Assembly (NCBI GenBank): GCA_963281255.1
Contig: OY725502.1
Coordinates: 372,001 to 436,000 of the forward strand
DNA length: 64,000 nucleotides
From: Aphrocallistes beatrix
Taxonomy: Eukaryota > Porifera > Hexactinellida > Sceptrulophora > Aphrocallistidae
Direction of reading: 5' to 3'
Position numbers and translations under genes: made by a program. The notes beneath the pieces were generated by a model that ran no database searches, had not been told where the DNA came from, and saw nothing but the letters and a program-made list of their open reading frames with translations. Positions 42,001 to 54,300 of the stretch are shown here, piece by piece; position 1 is the stretch's first letter; each line of letters begins with the position of its first letter.

Positions 42001-45000
42001 ATTCAGATTTGATGTTGTGTTGGACTGTGATGTTACAAGAGTAATGCACCTTTGTTTGTAAATCTAGTCGCGGGTAGAATATATCGTCTACAAGTTAGAA
42101 GTTAGAAGTTACCTCATTCTCGTTCTGCTTGTCTCCAGTGTTGAGGGTACTCAGCTTCTTGTCCAGTCCTCCCACTTGATCCTCCAGCTCCCTCCGCTCT
42201 ACCTCCAAATCTGGGTCCGCTCTAGAACCCTCCAACTTCATGCGTCCCAGTTTCTCCTAACGAACCATAATATTTTCACACAGAATTACTGAGGAATATG
42301 CTCGCCAATCATAATACTGAGTATTACAGTTGACTCTGCTTAATAGGGTCACATCGGTCAGAGGACATTTTGCCCCTTCCTATTAACCGAATATAATTTG
42401 TATTAGCTTCTATGTGTGAGAGCTATTCCGGTCCTGCCAAAAGTGGCCCGATTAAGCGGAGTCGACTGTATTTTATTAACGGCAATGCAATACAAAATCT
42501 AATTGGATATTTTAGAGCTGCTCTTTCATAGCTATGCGATACGAGCTGTGTACACAATAGAAATGGCAGAGCTAAGGAGTCTTAGAATACATCACACGTA
42601 TCGCCAGTGGCGCCGAACTTTTCCAAATCTAAGGACAATTTCGGGGTTCCAGGGGGGGCTCAGCCCTAAATTTTGTATTGCGTCTATGGGCAATCTTCGA
42701 ATCCAGGGGGGGGCTCGAGCCCCCTAGCCCCCCCGGGTTCGGCGCCTATGCGTATCGCAGAACAAATTATGATTTATCGAAGTGCAAAATCCTCTATTTA
42801 GTTTGTCTCAATTCCTGTGTGATATTCACCTACGGAGTCAATTAAAACTATTGCTACTATAAATAGGAAAGCCATCCTACCCTCATGAAGCTGATGGTAG
42901 CCTCCTTAAGCTTGATTTCCTTCTGGAGCTGCTCCGTCGATTGGGCAGCAGATACCCTCGCTTTCATCTTCTTGGGTCTCCCTAGCGAGGCGGTGGAGTA
43001 GCGGCCAGGAAAGTTTCCGGGGGCAAAGCTGTCTCCTCCCGAACTGAAGCTCTGTAGCAGCAGCGGATTCACTGTCTCAGTGGAGAGAAGGAAGTCTAAA
43101 TATAGCACAGTCAGAGGACATTAATATGACGAACCAATGTCCAAATATTAAATACATTCCATTTGTCCTGTCATAGTGTGAGGGAGTGCTCGATAAAATC
43201 AAAATTTGGCGGTGACTATCTTAACCACAATTTTACTTTTTCTAGTTCGAGCAGTGGCGGGCAACCTTAATCCTTAAGTGCCACCAATTCTGTCAGTTCT
43301 TGTTAGGTCACACCACCATGGCCGTAGTAAGAACTGACATTAGAAACCTACAAGTATATGGTAGCAATGTTACAACTAAAATTATACTTATAAATGCAAA
43401 AATAAGTAAAATAAATTGAATCATTATATAATGATTATAGAAAATATATTGATATTCAGGATCAATTTCACACCAAAATTAGGCGGCATTGTGTATTACA
43501 ATCACTAACACGTGGGCCCCAGGTTGCCCACCACTGGGTTAGAGCAACCAAATTCTAAATACTATAATGGACCAATACTTGATAGAATTTGGTGGCTATT
43601 GCCAGCAAACGAGCAGATTTGTCGAAGCATTTCAACTTCAAATGCAGAGTGTGTTACGCCATAGTTGATAATGATATTCTTACCATTGCTTTCGTTGGGA
43701 GAGCGTATAACTACTGACTGGGACACGTCTGTACATTCCTCTACCACAGTCGTAGAGAAAGAGCCCAGGAATAGCTTCTCTCTCAGCTCTCTGATTTGCT
43801 GATCCTTACTCTCATTCTCTTGCTCACACCTATCCAGCTCACTCTCCAGAACTTGTCTTGACTCCTTCAAATCCTCTATCTCTGTCTCCAATGATGAAAT
43901 CTAAGCGACGGAACAGTTAACTTTAAATTTATATAAGACAATAAAAATTATAATTACAGTCGACTCCGCTTAATGGGGTCACATCGGTCAGAGGGCATTT
44001 TGCTCTGATTAAGCGGAAAACCCTATTAACCGAAAATATTTTGCATTAGCTTCTATGTGTGAGAGCTATTAGGTCCCACCAAAAGTGACCCGATTAAACA
44101 GTGACCCTATTAAGCGGAGTCGACTGTATTTTTAAATTAAATTGCTAAGGGATATTTTGTATTTAAAAAATTAACATTCATTTTAGGTAAAAAGGAAATA
44201 TTTTGAAGGAAAGGAATACAAGTCTGTAACCAATGATTGACGGGAGAGATAATGTTAATACGATGGGACTTACCTTACTAGCAAACTCCAGTGTATCCAT
44301 GAGAGGAGAGGATGGGGCATTATGAGCCAGCAAGTCAGAAGAGAGGGAGTGAGAGATGGAAGTCATCATGATGGAGGTACGCTTCTGTACTTCAAGTTCC
44401 CGAGCTTTGTTAACGGCCACGCTCTCTGCAATCTCTCTCTTCCCTTTCTCGTCATGCAGCCTGATGAGACGAAGTGGATTAAACGTGACAAATAAGGAAA
44501 TCCAAAGTTTCAAACAGTTAACGATAAATTTACATAAACATGTACACATATTCTTCATCCTCAATACTAAATTCGATTTATTTGGGTTTATATAAAGGGT
44601 TTCAAACTGATCCTATTTCGCTGTCACTAAGTGTTTGGAAACCTGAATAAACTCCAGGTAGGAGGATAATGATATTGGGTTCTGTGGTTGTAGAGTTGAT
44701 TATATCATTATTATCACGGACAGTCATAAATCCATTGTGAGTGACATTTGAGCTAAGATCTGCGGTGTAACGTATCATGAGGAGTAATGTCAAGAAGGTA
44801 TGCAATATTGACAGTTTTATTCTAAGAAGAGATTGAAATGTGTTATACAATCCTATTTTGTAGATGGATGATCCATTAATGAGAAGGAAATTCCTTAGAA
44901 AAGAAGATTAGATTGATTTTCTTTAGGTAGAAGCAGTGGTGATGAATACATTGAGCTATAATTGGATGTACCAATCGTAACACAAACCTCTCCAATCAAA

Positions 45001-47020
45001 ATGGTGCGATTTCACTACAGAACTCTTCAATACGTATGATTCTATTGCAATGTTTTAGTGTACTATCTGAACCGTACGCAGTACCATGGATAGCAGAGTT
45101 ATTTTAAATGATTACTGAAGTCAGAGTTCTTAAACATTGGCACAGTGGTCCAAGCTAAATATCTGGTCTAGTCACAATGGTCTATTCATCATAATAGACA
45201 AGAGTGTAACATACTTGAAACTGTCCCATTTTAGGCGGGACGTCCCGCTTTTTCGGATATATGTTGAAAGTAAAGTAATGTCCCGCTTTTCAGTTCAAGG
45301 AAAAAAGCGGGACATAAATAGTATTTTAGCGGGACACAGTATATTTAGAGGTTGGCAGGTGTTGAGGTTGAGCTTACCTTCCTGCCATAGTTTTGTATTG
45401 CTGTTGAGCTGACAGCATGTAGCTCTTAGACTGCATAGTTTCTAACTCCATCTCGTTCAGCTTCGCACTCAGTTCTTGGAAGCTAGCACTCTGCTCCTCA
45501 CTCTCCTAATGAGCAATCGGACCATGGATAAGTTAATAGCATATTGTGATACGTTGGATATGACGGCTCCTTACCTGCTTGAACTGAGATATCTGATCTT
45601 CCATTAGCTTCACAGTATCCTTAAGATCCTGATTCTCCAGCAACAGTTTCTCATTCTCCTGAATCAGTTCTACAAGTTGCTTCTCTCCTTCATCGTCTCT
45701 CTCTTCCCCTTCCGCGCCCCCTTCTGTCTCAGAGAGGGTATTGTCAGTGGATTGCTTAGCTCGGTTTTCTAAAGTTTGCTGAGTTCTCTGTAGGACTACG
45801 AAGTCCCTAGCCTTCTCCACAGCTACCGTCTCGGCCACCTATCAAGAGCCAAGCCAGAGGTCAGAGGTGTCACATGTGCCCATGAGTGTGACCACCGCTC
45901 CCATTTCACTGGACTGATTTCTACTGGTCAGTTTCCAAAACAATCCCCGGGGTACCAAAACCGGATGTTTCATCTGTCCAACTTAGAAGGCTGTGGTGTA
46001 GATCAGATTGAACTTTATAACTATCGCCACCAAATTGTGTCGTGTGCCACAATTTGGTGGCGATGGTTATCAAGTTACGATTAAGCCGATTGAACCACAA
46101 GGCTATTCGAGTAAGTGAAACAAATCTCACGATTCTACGGAATTCTACACTACAAAACCATCCATGGTTGTAGCTCATAAGATTAGCACGGCTCACCTCC
46201 CGCTTATTCTTCTCGTTCTTCCACTTGGAGACGATGTCGCTGTAGTGCGTGGAGAACAGCACAGTCTGTCTCTTCAGCTCGCTCTTGGTGTTATTCAGCT
46301 CTGCCTGCAGACTCAGCATCTCCATGCTCGGGTCTACGCTGTTCTGCGCTTCCTCTTCCCCTCGCACCCCCTTCCTCCTCATGCGCACCTAGACAGGAGA
46401 GAGAAAGGATAGGACGGGATAGGCATACATGGGCGCCGAATCCGGGGGGGGGGCTGGGGGGGCTCGAGCCCCCCCCTGGGTCTCCAGGAACGGAATGGTT
46501 CCCTTACATAGAAGCTAATACTAAATTTCATCGGTTAATTGGGAACTCCGCTTAATCGGGACAAAATATCCGAGACCAAAGTGTCCCAATTAAGCGGAGT
46601 CACCTGTATTATACATAGAATTAAAAAAGTGGGACATAATGGAGAAATTTCAGTAAAAGCGGGACGCTCGTGAAAATTAGCTCAATAGAAGAGTGAAAAA
46701 ATCGGGTTGGCATATATGGTATAGTCTCACTTCAGTGGACAAGCATTTTCGAATTTAATTCGCAAAAAAGTCGATGCATTGTATGGCGTAGAATGAAATT
46801 GCCAAATCCACTCATTTTTTGGAACTCCAAATTGTAGACGGCTTAGTACAGATGTGCTGATATGAGTGTGGCTTACTTGTGCCTGTTTGTAGGGGTGTGC
46901 GATTGTCTGGTTGACAGGTGGCATCTTGCGGTGTGGGGATAAGTTCTCCTCAGATTCGGAGGGAGAAATCGAAGGAGAATCATCTTTGAAACTCTTGTAG
47001 CTGTTGGGTATTCTAGCCAT
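39030..47020 (-). CDS. Shootin-1-like coiled-coil protein
   Basis: Twelve - strand exons with consistent phases: 47020-46877, 46388-46197, 45838-45575, 45505-45378, 44460-44274, 43900-43684, 43095-42881, 42256-42113, 41478-41184, 40734-40520, 40209-39963, 39565-39030. They sum to 2784 nt, 927 residues plus stop. Exons 2-8 are coiled coil. The segment EKGKREIAESVAV...LEVQKRTSIM parallels the shootin-1 repeat EKDLRKKAESFAQ..., followed by a poly-Pro run (exon 9), a basic RGKRSSQ patch, and GQAINELMSVLNSGKVNLKK, which resembles the 'EEMMDRIKKGVHLRPV' element of shootin. Shootin couples actin flow to adhesion in neuron polarisation; a role here is not known. It is about 300 residues longer than vertebrate shootin-1, mainly in a Ser/Pro-rich tail ending KVKIPNIFSKK. 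Exons 4 and 8 are short coiled-coil exons with no start codon of their own. Confidence 0.75.
40752..40822. repeat. Microsatellite, ATTGTT/ATT type
   Basis: Run of 'attgttattgttattatt' in the shootin-like intron directly upstream (transcript sense) of the exon 10 acceptor at 40735; on the - strand it is AAT/AAC-rich and therefore replaces the polypyrimidine tract. Confidence 0.85.
40955..41022. repeat. 19-bp tandem repeat, about 3.5 copies
   Basis: Unit 'aaataatgatgattgatt' with one variant copy ('gattaatt'). In a shootin-like intron. No other meaning seen. Confidence 0.8.
41497..41940. mobile_element. Non-autonomous element, copy interrupted by a pogo-like MITE
   Basis: Inverted copy of the element at 15425-15745. 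It starts 'ggcgccaagtgtgggtacc', only about 17 bp upstream of the exon 9 acceptor of the shootin-like gene, and is split at 41627-41764. Confidence 0.8.
41627..41764. mobile_element. pogo-like MITE 'CAGTGGAATTTG', TA-flanked, nested
   Basis: 'cagtggaatttgtttattag' and inverse 'caaattccactg', TA duplicated. The paralogous element at 15425 shows the empty site with a single TA ('aacttgtaggttac' in the same sense). Confidence 0.92.
42325..42470. mobile_element. pogo-like MITE 'GACTCYGCTTAATRGGGTCAC', TA-flanked
   Basis: Left 'cagttgactctgcttaatag', right inverse 'attaagcggagtcgactg', TA on both edges. Sister copy at 43955-44128. In a shootin-like intron. Confidence 0.85.
42605..42750. mobile_element. 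hAT-like MITE, GGCGCCGAAC family, perfect 8-bp TSD
   Basis: Ends 'cagtggcgccgaac' and 'gttcggcgcctatg'; duplication 'cgtatcgc' at 42597-42604 and 42751-42758. In a shootin-like intron. Confidence 0.92.
43252..43536. mobile_element. hAT-like MITE (CAGTGGNGGGCAACCT termini), copy 2
   Basis: Ends 'cagtggcgggcaacct' and 'aggttgcccaccactg'. Flanking octamers 'agttcgag' and 'ggttagag' match at 6 of 8. Inverted relative to copy 1 at 1172. In a shootin-like intron. Confidence 0.85.
43955..44128. mobile_element. pogo-like MITE 'GACTCCGCTTAATGGGGTCAC', TA-flanked
   Basis: Left 'cagtcgactccgcttaatgg', right inverse 'ttaagcggagtcgactg'. Same family as 42325-42470. In the next shootin-like intron. Confidence 0.85.
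46011..46076. repeat. 29-bp-arm hairpin in shootin-like intron 2
   Basis: 'ctatcgccaccaaattgtg' and its inverse around a 7-bp loop, with arms extending to 'aacttnataac'. Two or three mismatches. It could be a tiny MITE. Confidence 0.75.
46428..46608. mobile_element. Fused fragments of two MITE families
   Basis: 46428-46484 is the left half of a GGCGCCGAAC-family MITE. From 46485 the sequence continues directly as an end-truncated copy of the 27536 pogo-like MITE, whose intact end 'ttaagcggagtcacctg' is followed by TA at 46607. GCGGGAC-family debris follows to about 46700. Confidence 0.7.
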
Positions 47021-50000
47021 CTTGAAAGAACAGAGTCGATTCAGAATTTGAATTTAATTATTGTACAGGGAAGGTAGATGAACCACGGCAATAGCAGCAC
47101 ACAGGACCAGTAAATTACAGTTGACGAACGTTTGAATCTCCATGTGGTCCAGTCATGGCAACGTGGCAGTACGAACTGGTAACAAGAGGTACGGGGGGTA
47201 TCCCAGGTGACCGAGGGGTTATTACCCTCTGATGAGTCCATGATGGGACGGATGCACCTATGACAGCCCCATGGGTCCTTGGACCGAACAGACGGTCCAA
47301 GCACTCATGACGGCTCTGGAATGAGACGATAATTAGGAGCGCTTACGTGCTTACGGCAGATTTGGCTGTGAGATTTTTCCTGGACAAACACAAAAAACTG
47401 GAAAGCAGATATATTTCCTAGACTATCCACTAAATTTTCAAAAAATACTGGATTGTCTAGAGCAAAAGTGCCACTGGACACCTTTTAAAGTTGAGGCTTC
47501 CCTGCTGATGTTTTACTAAAATCACTCGCTTTTATCTTTTTCAGAAAGAGTTTCAAAAGTAAGCTAGAAAAGGGTTCTAAGCACCTTGACTCCCTTAAAA
47601 TCACGAGAGAATTGAATAGGATGATGGAATTAATTAGAATGTGAACTCTTGTGGAGGTCAGTATGGTAACAGATCATTTCTTACAGATAATTAGGGGAGA
47701 TAACTTAGAGTTTGTTATTCCTATTTTACGCCCCGTCAAGTAGGAATTTTGAGAATGTAAGATTATTCCAAATTTTGAAAAGAAGTATGAATATCTGAAC
47801 TTGGCGCAATTCCTACTTTGATTTTAACACCTTCTTTATCAGGAAATATAATAGACTGTTAGGACTAACTAACTCGTGGTAGTTATTAGGAGAAGAAAAG
47901 ATTTGATTTTCTAAATGTGTTTTCAATTAAAGTTACAACTTTTAAAAGAGAATTATTGGAATAAACCAGGTAAGTAGTTTCAAGGTGTTAGGCAGGGCGC
48001 CAATGGTCCATTGGTCCTGTTAAACCGGCAACTTTCTAAAAGTGGTCCGGTTGGTTCGGTAAAAACCGGACCTCTTCCAAAACCGTGGCGCCGGCGCTGC
48101 AGTGTTAGGAGAAATCATTTTTGAGCAAACAAAAGGTTCGCGTATACACTATTTACGCGGTCACAATTTTCTCTGTGACATTTAATGATTCAATTCATTG
48201 TATGATATCTTGAAATGGATCATTGGTTCATTGAAGTTAACGTGTACCAACGTCTGATTGAAAGAAAATCTGCAAAAGATCAATACGCTACACACTCTCT
48301 TCATTAAAACAATCCTACCATTACAAGGTGAGAATAAACGCATTGATAATTTTTTGCCAAGATTAATTTACAAGTATATGGAATAATGGAAACATTTATC
48401 TTGAGACATGACTAGCATATTTTTATTCTATGATTTTTTTTGAACGATAATTTGCCATATTTATATTTGATGTGAAATTATATACTGAATGGATTCCTTA
48501 ATTCATGAATAAAAAGAATTGATTATTTATGATTTTAACCCGTTCACTTCATGCATGAGAATAGATTATATTGAGATTCACTAGGCGTGATGTAGTTAAA
48601 TTACGTTCACTCTAATTAAGCTCACCATTCACTTTTCAACCCTGTTGTAAGTAATAGTTGTATCAACTTTGTTGCCTGCAACATGGTTCCATACATAAGT
48701 CAGCACTGTTGTATACAAGAACTTTAATTGATAAATGCTTTTCTAGCATTTTTCTGTGCTAAAAGTATTTTGTCGTACTGGGTAATCACAAAATGTTGAA
48801 AATACAGTTACTGTTATGAGTTAACAAGATCACTACATAATCCAAATATTGTAGAATAGAATCTATAATTAATTATTATCTTGAACCCTGTCTATTTTTG
48901 TGGGATTTTGGAGGGTGAGGAGGCCCCCTTGGAGCTGGAGACCCGGGCCAAATGGCCCTGCTGGCACCCCTCTCATAGGGCCTGATCCAGATAGCTTCTT
49001 TAGAGCTGCATTCATGCATTCCAACCGTCTCATTTGTGGCGGGACGTCCCGCTTTTTCACACTTCAGCTAATTTCACAAGTGTCCCGTTTTTACATGAAA
49101 TTTCTCCATTGTGTCTCCCTTTTATGGATTTCATGTAGGGTTGCCAACCCTCCCGGATTGGCCGGGAGTCTCCCGGAATCTCAACCAATCTCCCGGAAAT
49201 TAGCAAATCCAATCCGGGAGGTTTTATCGTAAATCTCAGCAGAAGTATACATTCAAGCAGCAGAAATAGAGAAGGAGCACTAAACCTTTTTTAGTTAGTT
49301 TGCTTTATTACTGGATTATTAAACTTAGGCCTATAAATCGTTGTTCTCTGTTTCTAAGAAGCTCCCACGATTGCCCCCCCCCCCCCGAAAATAAATATCT
49401 CCCGGAATCAAAATGATTCGAGTTGGCAACCCTAATTCCATGTATAATACTTTCAATTGCGTCCCGCCATGTCCCGCGAAATTATATGATTAGAATTTCC
49501 TCAAAAGCAATATTTTAGCACTCATTACAAACGATACGGATTTGTCATCGTTAATTTGAACGAAACCTTCACTACGAGAGAAGTCTGGTGAGGAGTACTT
49601 ACGTGCAGTTGAGTAAATTCTTCGGAGAAACTAAATTGGGGACATGTATTTCGTATCGATCAGACCTAAGATTAAGAGATAACAACAAACTGTGAAAATG
49701 TTTGTTAAATTGTTGACATATGTTATATTGTTAAAGAATCCATTCACTGAAAGTTCCATAATACCATTATTAGCAGACATAACATTCTAGAATAGTATTT
49801 CATTACCGATCATTATCATTGATTGTCTCACCTATTGTCTCGTCTAACAATGTCGCTTCAATAATAATGTTAGAAAGTTATATTTTTCAAATTCTGTGTT
49901 AGATGAGGAATAGTCCAAATAAAGACCAATCGATGGAAGCACCTAACTGTAAGACTTGAGAGATATGGCAGACTTTCGGCTCGGAAGACACTGATATAGT

Positions 50001-51329
50001 AGGAAGCCGTCGTGATGGCAATTGGTGATAGCAACAGAAAGTATGCTCACATCTTTATAAGATCTCTTACTTAAAATTCAGCTGTAGAACTTCTGTCATA
50101 TTAAGAATGGCATTGCATTTTCTGACTCCAATAACAAATATTTCATATATTAAGCACGAAAAGAGTATAGAACAATGGGAGAGTGTAATAGCAGCAATTC
50201 TGTGATAGTATTTCGAACAATCTACAATTTGTAAAGGTATCTTCTATTCCTCTTAATTAATGTAAATAAAATTATCAAAGAATTATTGATTAAAATGCAA
50301 ATTGCAAAGCCTTTTTGTGCACAGACAAATTTATGCAAATGTCTTGATAAGATTTGGAGTAACAAGGAGTATAGCTTACTCCATCCGTAAAAATACAGAC
50401 AAATACTAATTTCACACTTTTCTTACCTTCAAAAACAACTCCCGTTTTAACTTCCATTTCGAGCAAACTATTGCTCGTCGTTATTATTATTTTAAAGGAA
50501 ATTAATTTTAAAATTCAATGACAATTTATATTTATATTATTTCTTCACAAAATGCTGACTTTTAAATGATTTATAATCTTCAATTCCTTCATAATATAAC
50601 CTATGATTGTTTGTTTGAATTTGAATGGCATTTCGACTGTAACGTCACTTTTTTAATAACTATCAAAACAAGTACAGATGTCAACAAGCAAATACTATTT
50701 CACTCTATACTGAGTTGAGAATAGAAGTTTGCATTATTCAAGTTGCATTCTAAATTTGTACACGGATATCATGATACAACAGTAGATTCTCTGAGACAAT
50801 GATAGATCAGAATAGCAGTTAGCACTGTTGCTCTCAAACTGACAAGATTACAGAAACAAAAATGTGTTTATTTGAACAGAGGAGACGTTTTGCCTAACAA
50901 TGCGAACTATGTTCTAATATTCTTTAGGCTCATTTCAGTCTACTCACCTACTCTGATAATATCATTATGAATCTGTGAGTGGACTTCTTAATTGTGCCAC
51001 CTTGTTACTAATGCAAATGACTGTGGTTTCAGGGTAAACCAGTATGTTGTCGTGGACAGTATTCTAGCAATAATTATAATCGTAATATTAGACAGTAAGT
51101 ATGCAAGCTAGGCTTATATATATTCAGAAGTACAGTACAGTCGAGAAATTTATAACCAATCAAGACGTCCGTGATATTATATACAAGTCAGGTATATATT
51201 GTTCTATTTCTGAACTTCAAATTTAGGAATGTATATCGTCTGTCGATAGTCTTTTTAAAATATAATATTTGGAGATAATTTTATTTATTTTGCGAAGGCA
51301 ACAATCATAATCGTTGTTTTATAGGTAAT
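47021..51329. other. 4.3-kb gene-free region
   Basis: Between the divergent shootin-like and integrin genes, so both promoters should lie here. No exon, tRNA or large element recognised. Repeats: GCGGGAC-family MITE with a nested hAT-like MITE at 49036-49500. Frames at 47041-47304 and 48869-49060 look like chance or repeat-derived. Confidence 0.5.
49136..49434. mobile_element. hAT-like MITE, TAGGGTTGCCAAC termini, nested
   Basis: Left 'tagggttgccaaccctcccg', right inverse 'gagttggcaaccct(a)'. Flanks 'atttcatg' and 'attccatg' match at 7 of 8. The interior repeats 'ctcccggaat'. The host sequence on both sides is a GCGGGAC-family MITE, whose intact counterpart at 19870 shows the join. Confidence 0.8.
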
Positions 51330-54300
51330 ATGAGCAACTGCTACAGAGTTCTGATATTCTTATTATTGCTACACCACACACTAACAATTGAAATATTCGA
51401 TCAGAAATTCGGGATTCAGTTCACCCATACAAGTGGAAGTCACTTCGGACAGTCCTTGAGTTTATATTCATACAGACCTGCTTCAGGAGAGAAGCAGCAG
51501 GCAATTCTAGCAGGGGCGCCTCTTGAATCTATCCCTGGTGCAGCGTTACCTCGAACTGGTAACACGCTGAAATGTTCTATCGATCTAAATGCAGAAAATG
51601 TCACGAATTGTGAGAAGTTGGACCTGACAAGTATTCTGTCTGGGAATGCTATAAGGGGGATGGGGGATTCTCGCGACGATTACAAGGAGGAGAAGAGGGG
51701 AATGCTGATGGGCACTTCTCTCTACAGTAGCCACGTGTCAGGACGTATCATCACGTGTGGGCATCTCTATAGGACCGTTACGGTATCTGATGTAGAGCAT
51801 CCTGTCGGACTTTGCCATGTCCTAAATGGATTGAATGAGACGAGTGAGATCTTGTCGCCTTGTTCTAAGGTTAGTTCAGTGATTAGCAAAAACGGAATGG
51901 GTTAGAATTAGGAATATTTATTAGTAGAATCAAGACCTGAAAAAGATGTTTGCGAGGATAACTTCCTTCCAAAACTCAAATAAATTGATACATCATTTGA
52001 AGTGTTTACATAATTTACTGAAGCCAAATTGGTGTGTTGAGCTGTGTAACTTACAGTTGTTGATCTGGCATGTCTTCCTTCCTTGTTTACTTTTTAATAG
52101 AATGATATTCATTGTTTATTTGTAGCTAATTTTACTCGCAACTAATCGGTTTCAAAATTTCTTGTAGTTTGACTGCTCTCAACAGGCAGACTCACCAATC
52201 CTCAACTTTGGTTACTGTCTCGCTGGATTTTCCGCTACATTCTTCAGCTTGGGAGAGGAAGTTATGTTGGGAGGACCTGGCAGGGGATTCTTCCAAGGGG
52301 CCGGGTTCAAAGGTGATTTCGCTGACTGTGAACTCCAAACCACACCAATGGACAATCTGGATAGGCTGGGCTATTCCGGCTACTCGGTGAGTTAGGTCCA
52401 GTGTACTGTTCATTATGAGACAACTGCTTTTAATTATTCCAGTTCAATCAGCCATTAATTCATAATCTATGCATTATTAATTAATTCAATTCCTCGTGGT
52501 CTCTACTGGTTTGAACCTCGACACTAATTACCTTTCTAATCTGGTTGTATAGAGTTTGAACCAAGCAACTAAGCATATTATTGGCTATTCAGTAACCAAT
52601 AGATGATGCATTGTATTGTATTGCATGAATAGTTTGATTGTATAATCAGTCTATTATTATACTATTTTGGAAGGTGACAACTGGACGCGTATTGGACAGG
52701 AATGTCGAGACTATAATATTATCAGCGCCGCGCTCAGGGCTAATAGGGAAAATCAGACTCTACTCGAATAAAACTGAAAACACTCTTCAAGCTCTGACCC
52801 TGAATACAACTGTGAGTGGATCGTATGGCGGATATCTCGGCTATTCTCTGCTCACCACTGACTTGGACGGAGATGGTTTGGAGGAGATTTTAGCTAGTGA
52901 GCCATTGTACACTGATTTCGACCTGAGAATGGTAGAAGTTGGCAGAGTGGTGGTGTTTGGAATCAATAAGACATCTAATGAGTTGGAAGTGAGTTGACTA
53001 CTATACCTATTCGTAATTTGCAACGTTTGTATCTTCGGAGTGTGAGAAAATATATACTGTATGCATTATATACACCCCATTTGCAGGAAAAATGTCAAAA
53101 AAAACGATAGTCAAAAAAACCCGATGTCTACTGTACATGAAACTCAGATTTTTGCACCAAAACAGTCAAAAAAATAGTGTAAAAAAACCCTTTTGACTAT
53201 CTCTGTTTCAGGTTCGTTTCAACTTCACATCTCCCACACCCATCCCTTACTCCAGATTCGGGCACGCCATTACGCTCATTGGAGACCTTGACATGGACGG
53301 ACACCCCGAGATAGCTGTGTCTGCCCCTTTCACACCTCAAGGTGGCACTGTGTACATATACAGAACCACAAAGAATGGGTCCGAGTTGACTCTCCTGCAA
53401 ACTCTGTCAGCTTCAGACTATATGCCTAATCAGGGAATGAAAGGGTTCGGATTTGCTCTGTCGAGCCAAGCAGACGTAGACGATAACGGCTACGAAGACC
53501 TACTGATAGGAGCGCCGCTGCACGAGTTAGCATTGCTTGTGCGTAGCCATCGATTGGTTAGAATTGGTGCTAACTTCTCTTCAACATCTCATGAAGTGAG
53601 CATCAAACCGACCGTTCCTTGCAATGTTGTGGTGAATGGGATGGCTGAGAGTCTGGGATGCTTCGAGATAGCTTTCAGCTTTGAAATGATTGGTTGGCCG
53701 GCTCCTGACTGGATTTTGTTAGGCGTGAATGTAACTTTAGAGACAAAGCGTGTCAGTGAGGGGTTGAACCCTAGAGGGTTTTTCTTGGAGGGGGAAACTG
53801 AGAGTATACGAATTGAAAGGACACTGAACATCAGTCAGGGAGAGTCACGCGTTATAGACGCATATGTATATCTGACTAAGGCAATCTTCCAACTTGCCCC
53901 ACCATTAGAGTTCTTGGCTGAATACCAGGTTTTGGAAAACACACGAAGAGATTACTTTTCAACCGCAGTCATTCTAGACCCGATAGTGCAGCAGTCGAGA
54001 GGAGAGGTACAGCTGATTAACTTGAACTGTGGGTCCGATAACCTCTGTGAGCCTCTGCTTACTCTCACCGCCTCCTTTTCATTCGCCAATGAATCTCTAG
54101 ACTCACTGACTCCTGGGATATCACGGGGCTTCACTATTAACTTGGTTGTTGCAAACGAGGGCGAAGAGGCATCCCGTCCTAAGCTAAGATTCCAACTGGA
54201 CAACGAGATTTCGTTCAGGAATGTTCAGGCTGACATTCTAATCGACAACACAGTGCAAGACGGGGAGCTAGTATTGCAGTTAGGAAACAGTATGTTGCAA

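Noticed and set aside
47041-47304. Two - strand frames of 61-87 residues upstream of the shootin-like gene
   Set aside because: No family resemblance, no splice continuity with the shootin-like first exon, and overlapping in two frames.
48869-49060. 63-residue - strand frame with Gly/Pro-rich sequence
   Set aside because: Runs into the GCGGGAC MITE; looks like repeat debris, not a gene.
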